Position numbers and translations under genes: made by a program | Source: Zoogloea oleivorans | Lineage (GTDB): Bacteria; Pseudomonadota; Gammaproteobacteria; Burkholderiales; Rhodocyclaceae | Direction: 5' to 3' | Assembly (NCBI GenBank): GCA_030157785.1 | Contig: JAOAUC010000014.1 | Coordinates: 20,452 to 84,451 of the forward strand | DNA length: 64,000 nucleotides | Part shown: positions 46,076 to 55,046 of the stretch, piece by piece | How positions within the stretch are numbered: position 1 is the first letter of the stretch | How the letters are laid out: each line of letters starts with the position of its first letter | The notes under the pieces: generated by a model | Told to the model about the DNA's origin: nothing | Seen by the model: the letters and a program-made list of their open reading frames with translations, nothing else | The model's database searches: none

Positions 46076-47473
46076 ATGAACAAACCCGAAGAGAAGTTTG
46101 TCCTGCTGCCCCAGGACAGCGCCGGCGACCCGGACGTTTTTCAGCAGCTCCTGAAGCAGGAGACCGTGCCGGTGCCCGACTACCTGGCCCCCTGCAACCC
46201 GGGTTTCAGCGACGAGAACCTGTCGGTAGATCGCTACATCTCCCGCGACTTCCACCGCCAGGAGGCCGAGAAGATGTGGCCGAAGGTGTGGCAGTTCGTC
46301 GGTCGTGAAGAGCAGATCCCGAAGGCCGGCGACCACCTCGTCTACGACATCATCGACGACTCGATCATCGTGATGCGCGGCGACGACGGCGTGATTCGCG
46401 GCTTCCACAACTCCTGCCTGCACCGCGGCCGCGCCCTGCGCACCAGCGGCGGCACGGTTGGCCAGCTCAAGTGCCCGTACCACGGCTTCACCTGGGATTT
46501 GAAGGGCAAGCTCGAGAGCATTCCCTGCGCCTGGGACTTCAAGTACCTGAAGAAGGAAGAGCAGAACCTGCCGGAAGTGCGCGTCGAGAGCTGGAAGGGC
46601 TTCATCTTCATCAACATGGACCCGGATGCCAAGCCCCTGCTCGAGCACCTGGACGTGCTGCCCGAGCACTTCCGCGACTACGCCTTCGAGCGTTCGGTGA
46701 TCATCGCCCACGTGCAGCGCAAGGTGCCGGTGAACTGGAAGGTAGCCCAGGAAGCCTTCATGGAGTCCATGCACGCCCACGTCACCCACCCGCAGCTGCT
46801 CACCTTCACCGGCGACTGCGACAGCCAGTACGACATGTACGGCGACAACATCAGCCGCAGCGTCACCCCGATGGCGGTGCCCAGCTCCCACACCCGGGGT
46901 GTGGTCGAGCCGCTGGTGCTCCACGACATTCTCGAGGAATCCGGCCGCATGGCCGACTCCGACGGCGATGCCCACAAGCTGCCCGAAGGCCAGACCACCC
47001 GCCAGTACATCGGCGAGCTGAACCGCCGCATCTTCGGCGAGGCATCCGGTCGCGACCTGTCCCAGGCCACGCTGGCCGAGCTGCAGGACGCCATCCTCTA
47101 TTCGATCTTCCCGAACACCCAGATCTGGTCTGGCTACTGCGGCAACATCCTTTACCGGGTCATCCCCGACGGTGACAACCACGAGAGCTGCCTGTTCGAC
47201 GTCATGCTGCTGTGGCGCCACAAGGAAGGCGAAGTACCGCCGGCACCGGCGCGCTTCAACCGTCTGCCGGACGACCAGCCCTTCTCGGCCGCCGCCGAAC
47301 TGATGGCCCTCGGCCCGGTGTTCGATCAGGACATGCGCAACATGGTCGCCATGACCAAGGGCATGAAGGCATCCAGGAAGGGCGCCGTCAGCCTGGCGAC
47401 CTACCAGGAAAGCCGCATCCGCCACCACCACCTGACCCTCGACAAGTACCTGGGCAGCGGGAGCGCCAAGTGA
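46076..47473 (+). CDS. Rieske non-heme iron oxygenase, alpha subunit (paralog of 37872)
   Basis: 465 residues. The Rieske ligands are SCLHRG and CPYHGF; the iron motif is ESMHAHVTH (His-x4-His). It is a clear full-length paralog of the protein at 37872, with the same N-terminal extension (DPDVFQQLLKQETVPVP) and HHHLTLDKYL ending. It lies within a CoA-metabolism operon, and its stop overlaps the GTG start of the next gene by four bases. The reductase at 52447 in the same operon is its probable electron donor. Confidence 0.93.
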   Translation: MNKPEEKFVLLPQDSAGDPDVFQQLLKQETVPVPDYLAPCNPGFSDENLSVDRYISRDFHRQEAEKMWPKVWQFVGREEQIPKAGDHLVYDIIDDSIIVMRGDDGVIRGFHNSCLHRGRALRTSGGTVGQLKCPYHGFTWDLKGKLESIPCAWDFKYLKKEEQNLPEVRVESWKGFIFINMDPDAKPLLEHLDVLPEHFRDYAFERSVIIAHVQRKVPVNWKVAQEAFMESMHAHVTHPQLLTFTGDCDSQYDMYGDNISRSVTPMAVPSSHTRGVVEPLVLHDILEESGRMADSDGDAHKLPEGQTTRQYIGELNRRIFGEASGRDLSQATLAELQDAILYSIFPNTQIWSGYCGNILYRVIPDGDNHESCLFDVMLLWRHKEGEVPPAPARFNRLPDDQPFSAAAELMALGPVFDQDMRNMVAMTKGMKASRKGAVSLATYQESRIRHHHLTLDKYLGSGSAK

Positions 47474-48486
47474 GCCTGAATACCCAATGGCGCCTCATCG
47501 CCCGCCCGGAGGGCGAGGTGGGCCGCGAACACTTCGACGTCACGCACACCGCCCTGCCCGAGCCGGGCCCGGGCGAGGTGCGGGTACGCAACCTGTACCT
47601 GCTCATCCCGCCGTCCATGCGCCTGTGGATGAACGCCAGGGAAACCTACTTTCCGCCCCAGTCGCTGGGCGAGGTGATGACCGGCATCACCCTCGGCGTG
47701 GTCGAGTCGTCCCGCGACCCGTCGCTGGTGCCCGGTGACTACGTCAATGGCCTCGGCGGCTGCCAGGAATGGTCCATCGCCCCGGCCGGCCATCTGCAGA
47801 AGCTCGCTCCGCGCCCCGGCGTGCCGCTGGCGGCGTATCGCTCGGTGCTCGATGTGCAGGGCCTCACCGCTTACTGCGGCCTCACCGAGATCGGCAAGCC
47901 CAAGGCCGGCGAGACCCTGGTGGTCACCGCGGCGGCGGGCAGCGTGGGTTCGCTGGCCTGCCAGATCGGCAAGAAGCTCGGCCTCAAGGTGGTCGGCATT
48001 GCCGGCGGCCCCGAGAAGTGCGCCTGGCTGCGTGACGAGTGCGGCATCGACAACGTCATCGACTACAAGCACGACGACGTGGCGGCGCGCCTCGACGCCC
48101 TGTGTCCGGACGGCATCGACATCGCCTACGAGAACGTCGGCGGCCCGGTGATGGACATGATCATCGAGCGCCTGCGCTTCAAGGGCCGGGTGGTGCTGTG
48201 CGGGCTGGTGTCGAGCTACAACGGCGGCGTCACCCAGAACACTGCCTCGCTGATGACCCTGGTGAACAAGGCCGCGCGCATGGAGGGCTTCCTGGTCAGC
48301 GAATACCTGCATCGCTACGAGGACGTGGTCGGCATCCTGCAGGACTGGGCCGCCGACGGCAGCCTGAAGTATCAGATTGAGGTGCTGGACGGCCTCGACA
48401 GCATTGTCGAGGCCATCGGCCGGGTCTTCCACGGCAAGAACCGCGGCGTCCAGCTGGTCAAAATTTGCGACGAGAGGTCGGTATGA
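47470..48486 (+). CDS. Medium-chain NADP-dependent oxidoreductase
   Basis: 338 residues with a GTG start that overlaps the Rieske stop (GTGA); the track extends it upstream in a shadow frame. PPSMRLWMNARETYFPPQ replaces the DPYMRGRM block of typical members. The nucleotide loop is VTAAAGSVGSLACQIGKKLG, and NVGGPVMDMIIERL is conserved. There are no zinc ligands. It belongs to the same 2-alkenal/prostaglandin reductase family as 9707 but is well diverged. Its stop overlaps the acyl-CoA dehydrogenase start by four bases, showing tight coupling in the operon. It likely reduces an enone intermediate. Confidence 0.9.
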   Translation: MSLNTQWRLIARPEGEVGREHFDVTHTALPEPGPGEVRVRNLYLLIPPSMRLWMNARETYFPPQSLGEVMTGITLGVVESSRDPSLVPGDYVNGLGGCQEWSIAPAGHLQKLAPRPGVPLAAYRSVLDVQGLTAYCGLTEIGKPKAGETLVVTAAAGSVGSLACQIGKKLGLKVVGIAGGPEKCAWLRDECGIDNVIDYKHDDVAARLDALCPDGIDIAYENVGGPVMDMIIERLRFKGRVVLCGLVSSYNGGVTQNTASLMTLVNKAARMEGFLVSEYLHRYEDVVGILQDWAADGSLKYQIEVLDGLDSIVEAIGRVFHGKNRGVQLVKICDERSV

Positions 48487-49676
48487 GTGAACAACTGCGC
48501 GCGCGCGCCGAGACGCTGCGGCAGGAGGTGCGCGATTTCTACGCCACCGTGATGCCCGCCGAGCTGCGCGACAAGGCCCACCGCCACCAGGTGCTGAGCA
48601 AGGAAGACTACGTCGGCTGGATGCGCCTGCTCGACAAGCAGGGCTGGTCGGTGGCCCACTGGCCCGAGGCCCTGGGCGGCAAGGGCTGGTCACCGCTGGA
48701 GCGCTTTGCCTTCGAGGACGAACTGGCCCGCCTGGGCTGCCCGTGGGTGATCCCCTTCGGCGTCAAATACGTTGGCCCGGTGATCTACGCCTTTGGCACC
48801 GACGCGCAGAAACAGCGCTTCCTGCCGGGCATCAAGACCACCGAGGAATTCTGGGCCCAGGGCTATTCCGAGCCGGGTGCCGGGTCGGATCTGGCCGGCC
48901 TGCGCACCATGGCGCTGAAGGATGGCGACCATTACGTGGTGAATGGCCAGAAGGTGTGGACCACCTACGCCCAGTGGGCCGACTGGCTGTTTTGTCTGGT
49001 GCGCACTGACCGCGACGACAAGCCGCAGACCGGCATCTCCTTCCTGCTCATCGACATGAAGAGCCCCGGCGTGACGGTCAAGCCGATCCGCACCATGGAT
49101 GGCTTCGCCCACGTCAATGAAGTGTGGCTGGAAGACGTCAAGGTGCCGGCCGAGAACCTGATCGGCGAGGAAGGCAAGGGCTGGACCTACGCCAAGTTCC
49201 TGCTCAAGAACGAGCGCACTGCCGGTGCCATCGTCGGCTGGGCCTGGCATGTACTCGATCGCCTCAAGAAGCACGCCCGGGAAACACGGGTGAATGGCGT
49301 CGCCCTGATTGACCAGCCGCTGATGCGCAACCGCATCGGCGAGTACGAGCTGCGCTTCATGGCCCTCGAACTGGCCGCCTACCAGGCCGTGACGGCGATG
49401 GTCGATGGCACCGAGAACGGCAGCGAAGCCTCGCTGATCAAGCTGCGCGGCACCGAGCTCTACCAGGAAGTGATGGAAACCCTCGTCGAGGCCCTGGGCC
49501 ACGCGGGCGTCGCCTTCGACACCGAAGCCCTGCACAGCGCCGGTTTGCCGCCGCTGGGCCCGGACGACACCGGCGGCATCCTGAAGGACCATTTCTATAA
49601 CCGCGCTGCAACCATCTTCGGCGGCTCGTCGGAGATCCAGCGCAATATCGTTGCCAAGGTGGTGCTGGGCTTATGA
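48483..49676 (+). CDS. Acyl-CoA dehydrogenase, first of an adjacent pair
   Basis: 397 residues from MSEQLRARAETLRQ. FAD/acyl-CoA motifs are GYSEPGAGSDLAGL and, at the C-terminus, GGSSEIQRNIVAKVVLGL. The length and sequence fit the FadE17/FadE26-like group used for ring- or steroid-derived acyl-CoAs. Its stop overlaps the start of a second acyl-CoA dehydrogenase by four bases. In Actinobacteria such adjacent pairs form heterotetramers (alpha2beta2) in steroid degradation, and I infer the same here. It would introduce an alpha,beta double bond. Confidence 0.93.
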   Translation: MSEQLRARAETLRQEVRDFYATVMPAELRDKAHRHQVLSKEDYVGWMRLLDKQGWSVAHWPEALGGKGWSPLERFAFEDELARLGCPWVIPFGVKYVGPVIYAFGTDAQKQRFLPGIKTTEEFWAQGYSEPGAGSDLAGLRTMALKDGDHYVVNGQKVWTTYAQWADWLFCLVRTDRDDKPQTGISFLLIDMKSPGVTVKPIRTMDGFAHVNEVWLEDVKVPAENLIGEEGKGWTYAKFLLKNERTAGAIVGWAWHVLDRLKKHARETRVNGVALIDQPLMRNRIGEYELRFMALELAAYQAVTAMVDGTENGSEASLIKLRGTELYQEVMETLVEALGHAGVAFDTEALHSAGLPPLGPDDTGGILKDHFYNRAATIFGGSSEIQRNIVAKVVLGL

Positions 49677-50761
49677 AAACAGATCTCGAAACAATCGGCA
49701 TGCTGCGCGACAGCGCGGCCCGCTACGCCGACGACAACTACAGCTTCCACCAGCGCTGGGCCGTGCTCGAGCAGCCGGAAGGCTACAGCCGCCAGGCGTG
49801 GAGCGACTTTGCCGAGTTCGGCTTTCTGGCCCTGCGCCTGCCCGAAGACGACGGTGGCCTCGATGCCGACGCGGTGGCTATTGGCGCGGTGATGGAAATC
49901 GCCGGCAGCCGCCTGCTGATGGAGCCGCTGCTGGCCAGCGCCATTGTCGGCACCGGCCTGCTGCTCAAGCAAGGTTCCGCCGCCCAGAAGGCCGCGCTGC
50001 TGCCGGCCCTGGCCGACGGTTCGCTGGTGCTGGTGCTGGCCGACGAAGATGAAGCCGGCCCCTGCGTGATCGACGGTAACCGTATCACTGGCGCCAAGCT
50101 CGGCGTGCTGCATGGCGATATCGCCGGCAAGTTTCTGGTGTCGGCAATCGACGCGGCCAGCGGCGCAGCCGTCGTGGCCCTGGTCGATGCCGACGCCGCC
50201 GGCGTCAGCCGTCACAACTACAAGCTGGTGGACGGCCGTGGTGCGACCACGCTGCGCCTCGACGCCGCCGTGGCCGAACGCCTGCAGCCGGAAAGCGGCC
50301 AGACCGCCGCCGTGGCCCTGGCCGAAATCCGCGACGAGGCGACGGTGGCCCTGTGCGCCGAGACCCTCGGCATCGTCAAGAGCCTGGTGCACACCACCAA
50401 CGAATACCTCAAGGTGCGCAAGCAGTTCGGCAAGTTCATCGGTAGCAACCAGGTCCTTCAGCACCGCATGGTTGACTGCCTGCTGCTGCAGGAGGAAGTC
50501 CGGGCGCTGACGGCCGCCGCCCAGCAGGCCCTGGCCGGCCCGGCGGAAGGCCGTGTGCGCATCGTCAGCGGCGCCCGCGCCTACATCGCCACGGCGGCCC
50601 GCAAGGTGGCCAACGAGGCGATCCAGATGCACGGCGGGGTAGGCGTGACCGACGAGGTGGATGTGAGCCACTACTTCCGTCGCCTGATGGTGATTGCGGC
50701 CCTGTTCGGCAACCGCGACGCGCACTTTGCGCGCTTCGTGGATGCCTCGCTGGCCGCCTGA
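49673..50761 (+). CDS. Acyl-CoA dehydrogenase, second of an adjacent pair
   Basis: 362 residues. It is shorter and more diverged than its neighbour. FLALRLPEDDGGLDADAVAIGAVMEIAG is the N-terminal helical region, and QMHGGVGVTDEVDVSHYFRR the C-terminal FAD-contact helix. The middle region lacks the clear SEPxAGSD loop of the first protein, as in the partner subunits of heteromeric dehydrogenases. This suggests that one active site per heterodimer is formed from both chains; that is inference. It overlaps the upstream gene by four bases and precedes the ligase gene by 17 bases. Confidence 0.9.
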   Translation: MKTDLETIGMLRDSAARYADDNYSFHQRWAVLEQPEGYSRQAWSDFAEFGFLALRLPEDDGGLDADAVAIGAVMEIAGSRLLMEPLLASAIVGTGLLLKQGSAAQKAALLPALADGSLVLVLADEDEAGPCVIDGNRITGAKLGVLHGDIAGKFLVSAIDAASGAAVVALVDADAAGVSRHNYKLVDGRGATTLRLDAAVAERLQPESGQTAAVALAEIRDEATVALCAETLGIVKSLVHTTNEYLKVRKQFGKFIGSNQVLQHRMVDCLLLQEEVRALTAAAQQALAGPAEGRVRIVSGARAYIATAARKVANEAIQMHGGVGVTDEVDVSHYFRRLMVIAALFGNRDAHFARFVDASLAA

Positions 50762-50778
50762 GATCCGGAGACCCGCAA

Positions 50779-52425
50779 ATGCGCAAGGATGTGAGCGGCT
50801 GGCAGGTGCGCCTCGACGAGGCCCTGATCGAACGATATACGGCCAGCGGCGACTGGCCCGGCAAGACCCTCGCCGAATTCGCCGAAGACCTGGCCCGGCG
50901 CGATCCGGACCGGGTGACCCACGTGTTTGGTGCGCAGCGCTGTACCGTCAGCGAATTGCTGGCCGAGGCCGACCTGCTGGCCGCCGGCCTGCAGCGGCGC
51001 GGCCTGGTGGCTGGCGATGTGGTCAGCTTCCAGCTTCCCAACTGGCGGGAGGCGGTGGTCATCGATCTGGCCACGACCATGCTCGGCCTGGTGGTGGCGC
51101 CCATCGTGCCGATCTACCGGGACGCCGAGGTGGCCTTCATGCTCGCCGATGCGGGTGTCAAGGCGGCCTTTTTTCCCACGGATTACCGCGGTTTCGACTA
51201 CGCGGCAATGATGCAACGCCTGGCCCCGACCCTGCCCGGATTGCGTCTGTTGTGTGCGGTGCGCGGCGAGCCGGGCGGTGACAGCTACGAGGCGATGATC
51301 GGCGAGGCCACGCGCCTGACCGGGCGGCCCAAGGTGGACGCCAACGCGGTGAAGATGATCCTATACACCTCGGGCACCACCGGCCGGCCGAAGGGCGTGC
51401 TGCACACCCACAATACCGGGCCGCTGCGGCTGCAGCGGGCCTTCGAAAACTGGTCGCGAGGCAGCGCCGTGGCCGGCCTCGACAACATCCTGCTGATGGC
51501 CTCGCCGGTGACCCACGTGACCGGCCAGAGCGGCATGGAAATCCCGTTCTGCAGCAACACGCGGACGGTGTTCATGGAGCGCTGGAATGCCGTCGAAGCC
51601 CTCGACCTGATCGACGCCGAGCAGGTCACCGCCAGTGTTGGCGCCACGCCCTTCCTGCACGAGCTGCTGAGCGCCGCCGAAGCAGGCGGACGGCGCCTGC
51701 CCAGCCTGCAGGTGTTTGCCTGCGGCGGGGCCGAAGTGCCGCCGGCGCTGATCTGCAAGGCGTATGAGGTGCTGGAGCAGTGCCGCGCTTTCCGCGTGTA
51801 TGGATCGAGCGAAGTGCCGCTCACCACCCTCGGCTTTGCCGGCGTGGGCGAGATGGAGATGGCGGCCAGCACCGATGGCCAGATCGCCGATTACGAAGTG
51901 TGCATCCTCGACGACGAAGGCAACCGCTTGTCGGTGGGCCAGGAAGGCGAGATCTGCGTGCGCGGCCCGTCCATGTTCCTCGGCTACGGCGACCCGGAAG
52001 CCACGGCGGCCAGCTTCGATGCCGATGGCTTCTTTGCCACCGGCGACCTGGGGCGGGTGACTTCCGAAGGCGCCATCGTCATCACCGGACGCAAGAAGGA
52101 CCTGATCAACCGGGGCGGCGAGAAGGTCAGCGCCAAGGAGGTGGAGGACATCCTGCACCGCATGCCGGCGATCAAGGAAGCCGCCGTGGTGGCCATGCCC
52201 CACGCGCGCCTCGGCGAAACCCTGTGCGCCTACGTGATTGCACAGCCGGGCGCGGGGCTCGATCTGGACGCGCTGCTGGCCTTCGTGGCGGCGTCTGGCG
52301 TGGCCCGGCAGAAGTACCCGGAGCACCTGGTGGTGCTGGAAGACTTCCCGCGCACCGCCTCGGGCAAGATACGCAAGGACCGCCTGCGCGCCGACATCCG
52401 CGAGCGCCAGCAGGCAAAGGCCTGA
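50779..52425 (+). CDS. Acyl-CoA synthetase (AMP-forming)
   Basis: 548 residues. The AMP-binding P-loop is ILYTSGTTGRPKG, the adenylate motif is YGSSEVP, and the hinge region is GFFATGDLGRV followed by ITGRKKDLINRGGEKVSAKEVE. The catalytic lysine lies in RTASGKIRKDRLR near the C-terminus. The enzyme activates a carboxylic acid to its CoA thioester with ATP, the entry step for the adjacent dehydrogenase pair. It resembles cyclohexanecarboxylate-CoA ligase-like proteins, but specificity cannot be fixed. It lies 21 bases upstream of the oxygenase reductase. Confidence 0.94.
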   Translation: MRKDVSGWQVRLDEALIERYTASGDWPGKTLAEFAEDLARRDPDRVTHVFGAQRCTVSELLAEADLLAAGLQRRGLVAGDVVSFQLPNWREAVVIDLATTMLGLVVAPIVPIYRDAEVAFMLADAGVKAAFFPTDYRGFDYAAMMQRLAPTLPGLRLLCAVRGEPGGDSYEAMIGEATRLTGRPKVDANAVKMILYTSGTTGRPKGVLHTHNTGPLRLQRAFENWSRGSAVAGLDNILLMASPVTHVTGQSGMEIPFCSNTRTVFMERWNAVEALDLIDAEQVTASVGATPFLHELLSAAEAGGRRLPSLQVFACGGAEVPPALICKAYEVLEQCRAFRVYGSSEVPLTTLGFAGVGEMEMAASTDGQIADYEVCILDDEGNRLSVGQEGEICVRGPSMFLGYGDPEATAASFDADGFFATGDLGRVTSEGAIVITGRKKDLINRGGEKVSAKEVEDILHRMPAIKEAAVVAMPHARLGETLCAYVIAQPGAGLDLDALLAFVAASGVARQKYPEHLVVLEDFPRTASGKIRKDRLRADIRERQQAKA

Positions 52426-52446
52426 CCCAGAGAGGAGACACACAGC

Positions 52447-53409
52447 ATGGATTCGACCCAACTCACTGTTCGCATCGTCCGCAAGGCCGCCGAAGCCCTC
52501 GACATCGTGTCGCTGGAACTGGCGCCGGTGGACGGGCAGACCCTGCCGTCCTTCAGCGCCGGCTCCCACATCGACGTGGAAATCCAGCCCGGCCTGATCC
52601 GCCAGTATTCCCTGTGCAACGACCCCACCGAAGCGCACCGCTACCTGATCGGCGTGCTGCGCGACCCGGCTTCCCGCGGCGGCTCGGTGGCCGTGCATGA
52701 CGCCCTCGTCGAAGGTCAGACCCTGCGCATCAGCGCCCCGCGCAACCACTTTGCGCTGGTGCCGGCCAAGCGTTCGGTGCTGCTGGCGGGCGGTATCGGC
52801 GTCACGCCGATCCTGTGCATGGCCGAGCGCCTGGCCCGCACCGGGGCCGACTTCGAGATGCATTACTGCGCCCGCTCGGCCGAGCGCGCCGCCTTTGTCG
52901 AGCGCATCCGCACTTCCGGCTTTGCCGACAAGGTGCATTTTCACTACGACGACGGCTCCGCCGACCAGAAGCTCGACCTGCCGGCTGTGCTCGACGCGGC
53001 CGGCGCCGATGCCCACCTGTACGTGTGCGGGCCGGGCGGCTTCATCGACTTCGTCACCAAGGGCGCGGCGGCGCGCCAGTGGGCCTCGGACAGCGTCCAC
53101 TTCGAATACTTCGCCGGCCAGAAGGTGGATACCTCGGCCGACGGCAGCTTTGAGGTCAAGCTGGCGAGCAGCGGCAAGTGCGTCAGTGTGCCGCCCACCA
53201 AGAGCGTGGTCGCTGCCCTGCGCGAGGCCGGGGTGAACATCGAGGTGTCCTGCGAGCAGGGCGTCTGCGGCACCTGCCTGACCCGCGTGCTCGAAGGCGA
53301 GCCGGAGCATCGGGACAACTACCTCACCGACGAGGAAAAAGCCGCCAACAACCAGTTCCTGCCGTGCTGTTCGCGGGCCCGGGGCAAGTTGCTGGTTCTC
53401 GACCTGTAG
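52447..53409 (+). CDS. Oxygenase reductase: FMN/NAD(P)H-binding with C-terminal [2Fe-2S] ferredoxin (VanB-like)
   Basis: 320 residues, the phthalate dioxygenase reductase layout. Flavin binding is RQYSLCND (about residue 54), the nucleotide site is LLAGGIGVTPILCM, and the C-terminal plant-type ferredoxin has CEQGVCGTCLTRV plus CCSRA, giving the four cluster cysteines. It passes electrons from NAD(P)H to Rieske oxygenases. It is the only such reductase in the window, which has four Rieske alpha subunits, so it may serve several of them. It lies in the same operon as the Rieske gene at 46076. The AGAGGAG ribosome site is strong. Confidence 0.94.
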   Translation: MDSTQLTVRIVRKAAEALDIVSLELAPVDGQTLPSFSAGSHIDVEIQPGLIRQYSLCNDPTEAHRYLIGVLRDPASRGGSVAVHDALVEGQTLRISAPRNHFALVPAKRSVLLAGGIGVTPILCMAERLARTGADFEMHYCARSAERAAFVERIRTSGFADKVHFHYDDGSADQKLDLPAVLDAAGADAHLYVCGPGGFIDFVTKGAAARQWASDSVHFEYFAGQKVDTSADGSFEVKLASSGKCVSVPPTKSVVAALREAGVNIEVSCEQGVCGTCLTRVLEGEPEHRDNYLTDEEKAANNQFLPCCSRARGKLLVLDL

Positions 53410-53412
53410 CCC

Positions 53413-54300
53413 ATGTCGGTTCCGGTCGCCTATGCGTCGGTGGTGCTGCTGTGGTCCACCACGCCGCTGGCGATCAACTGGAGCCTTGAGGGCGGCAGCT
53501 TCGCCTTCGCCGTGTTCTCGCGGATGATCGTCGGGCTGCTGTGCGCGGTGGCGGTGCTGCTCGCCACCGGCGTGGGCTTTCCGCTACACAGGAACGTGTG
53601 GCCGGCCTATCTGGTCGGCGGCACGAGCCTCTTCGGCACCATGTTGTGCACCTACTGGGGCGCGCAGTTCATCCATTCGGGCCTGCTCTCGGTGATCTTC
53701 GGCCTGTCGCCGCTGGTTACCAGCGTGATGGCCGCCCTGTGGCTGAAGGAGCGCGCGCTGACCCCGGTGCGGGTGGTCGGGATGTTGCTGGCGCTGGGCG
53801 GGCTGGTGATCGTCTTCGGCGACGGGCAGGGCCTCGGCAGCCCGCAGGCCGGCATCGGTCTGGCGGCCGTGTTGCTGGCAGTCTTCATCAACTCGGCAGG
53901 CCTGGTGTGGATGAAGCGGGTGGCCGGCCACACCCCGCCGCTAGCCATCACCGCCGGGGTGATGCTGGTCTCGCTGCCCCTCTTCGGCCTCGCCTGGCTG
54001 ATCACCGACGGCCACTGGCCGGCCAGCCTGCCGCTGCGCAGTGTGCTGGCGATTGCCTATCTGGGCGTCTTCGGTTCGGTGCTCGGCTTTGCGCTTTACT
54101 ACTATCTGATGAAGCACATGGACGCGGCGGCGCTGGCCCTGATCACCGTCGTCACGCCGCTGCTGGCTCTGTTTCTGGGGTGCTTTCTCAACGATGAAGC
54201 GCTGCCGGCCCAGGTGTGGGCCGGGGCGGCAACGATCAGTGCGGGGCTGTTCCTGCATCAACGGGGGCTGCCGGCCTGCCTCAGACGGAGACCATCATGA
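53413..54300 (+). CDS. EamA-family (DMT) transporter
   Basis: 295 residues with ten predicted membrane segments arranged as two EamA repeats (first about 1-135, second about 150-290). Typical pieces are GLLSVIFGLSPLVTSVMAALWLKE and LALITVVTPLLALFLG. The start lies 3 bases after the reductase stop, so it belongs to the operon. It could import the substrate or export an overflow product; EamA sequences do not reveal direction or solute. The stop overlaps the following SDR start by four bases. Confidence 0.88.
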   Translation: MSVPVAYASVVLLWSTTPLAINWSLEGGSFAFAVFSRMIVGLLCAVAVLLATGVGFPLHRNVWPAYLVGGTSLFGTMLCTYWGAQFIHSGLLSVIFGLSPLVTSVMAALWLKERALTPVRVVGMLLALGGLVIVFGDGQGLGSPQAGIGLAAVLLAVFINSAGLVWMKRVAGHTPPLAITAGVMLVSLPLFGLAWLITDGHWPASLPLRSVLAIAYLGVFGSVLGFALYYYLMKHMDAAALALITVVTPLLALFLGCFLNDEALPAQVWAGAATISAGLFLHQRGLPACLRRRPS

Positions 54301-55010
54301 ATTCAAGCGACAACAAGCCTGTGGCACTGGTTACCGGTGTCGGGCCGGGCACCGGCTCGGCCCTCGTCCGGCGTTTTGTCGCGGGCGGCTACCGGGTTGC
54401 CATGCTGGCCCGCGACGCGAGCCGGCTGGCCGCGCTGGAAGCGGAACTCCCCGCGGCCCGGGCCTTCGTCTGCGACGTGACCGACAGCGCCGCGGTGGAG
54501 GCGACGCTGGCGCGGATCCGCGCCGAACTGGGCACTCCCGCGGTGCTCATCCACAACGCTGTCGCTGGCGGCCGCGGCTCCTTCCTCGACATGGACCCGG
54601 CCCTGCTGGAGCAGGGTTTCCAGGTGAACGTGATGGCCCTGCTGCATCTGGCCCGCGCCCTGGCGCCGGACATGATCGCCGCCGGCACAGGCGCCATCAT
54701 CGTCACCGGCAACACCTCGTCGCAGCGCGGGCGGGCGCCCTTTGCCGGGCTGGCACCCACCAAGGCGGCCCAGCGCATCCTGTGCGAATCGATGGCCCGC
54801 GAGCTCGGGCCGCAGGGCGTGCACGTGGCCTACGTGGTCATCGACGCGGTGATCGACGTGCCGTGGACCCGCCGGGCCTTTGCCGGCCAGCCGGACAGCT
54901 TCTTCATGAAGCCCGACGCCATCGCCGGCGAAGTCTGGCACCTGGCCCACCAGGACCGCAGCGCGTGGAGCTTCCTGCATGAACTGCGGCCGTTTGGCGA
55001 AACTTGGTAG
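54297..55010 (+). CDS. Atypical SDR-family protein lacking the catalytic tyrosine
   Basis: 237 residues from MNSSDNKPVALVTG; the ATG overlaps the EamA stop. The glycine-rich loop reads TGVGPGTG rather than TGxxxGIG. At the expected YxxxK position the protein has LAPTK, so Lys is kept but Tyr is not. This fits the SDR subgroup described as having an incomplete nucleotide motif and lacking typical active-site residues. VIDAVIDVPWTR replaces the usual PG region. It may be a non-dehydrogenase member. It is the last intact gene of the 44.4-55.0 kb operon. Confidence 0.85.
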   Translation: MNSSDNKPVALVTGVGPGTGSALVRRFVAGGYRVAMLARDASRLAALEAELPAARAFVCDVTDSAAVEATLARIRAELGTPAVLIHNAVAGGRGSFLDMDPALLEQGFQVNVMALLHLARALAPDMIAAGTGAIIVTGNTSSQRGRAPFAGLAPTKAAQRILCESMARELGPQGVHVAYVVIDAVIDVPWTRRAFAGQPDSFFMKPDAIAGEVWHLAHQDRSAWSFLHELRPFGETW

Positions 55011-55046
55011 CAAAGAATAGAAAATTCAACAGGAGGAGAGTGCTTT

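Noticed and set aside
44369-47431. 1020-codon open frame on the minus strand
   Set aside because: It is antisense to the DUF35, thiolase and Rieske genes, which have clear motifs. Long shadow frames are common in GC-rich DNA. The same applies to 4946-6853 (+), 11879-14185 (-), 15576-17687 (-), 25893-28043 (+) and 37908-40406 (-).
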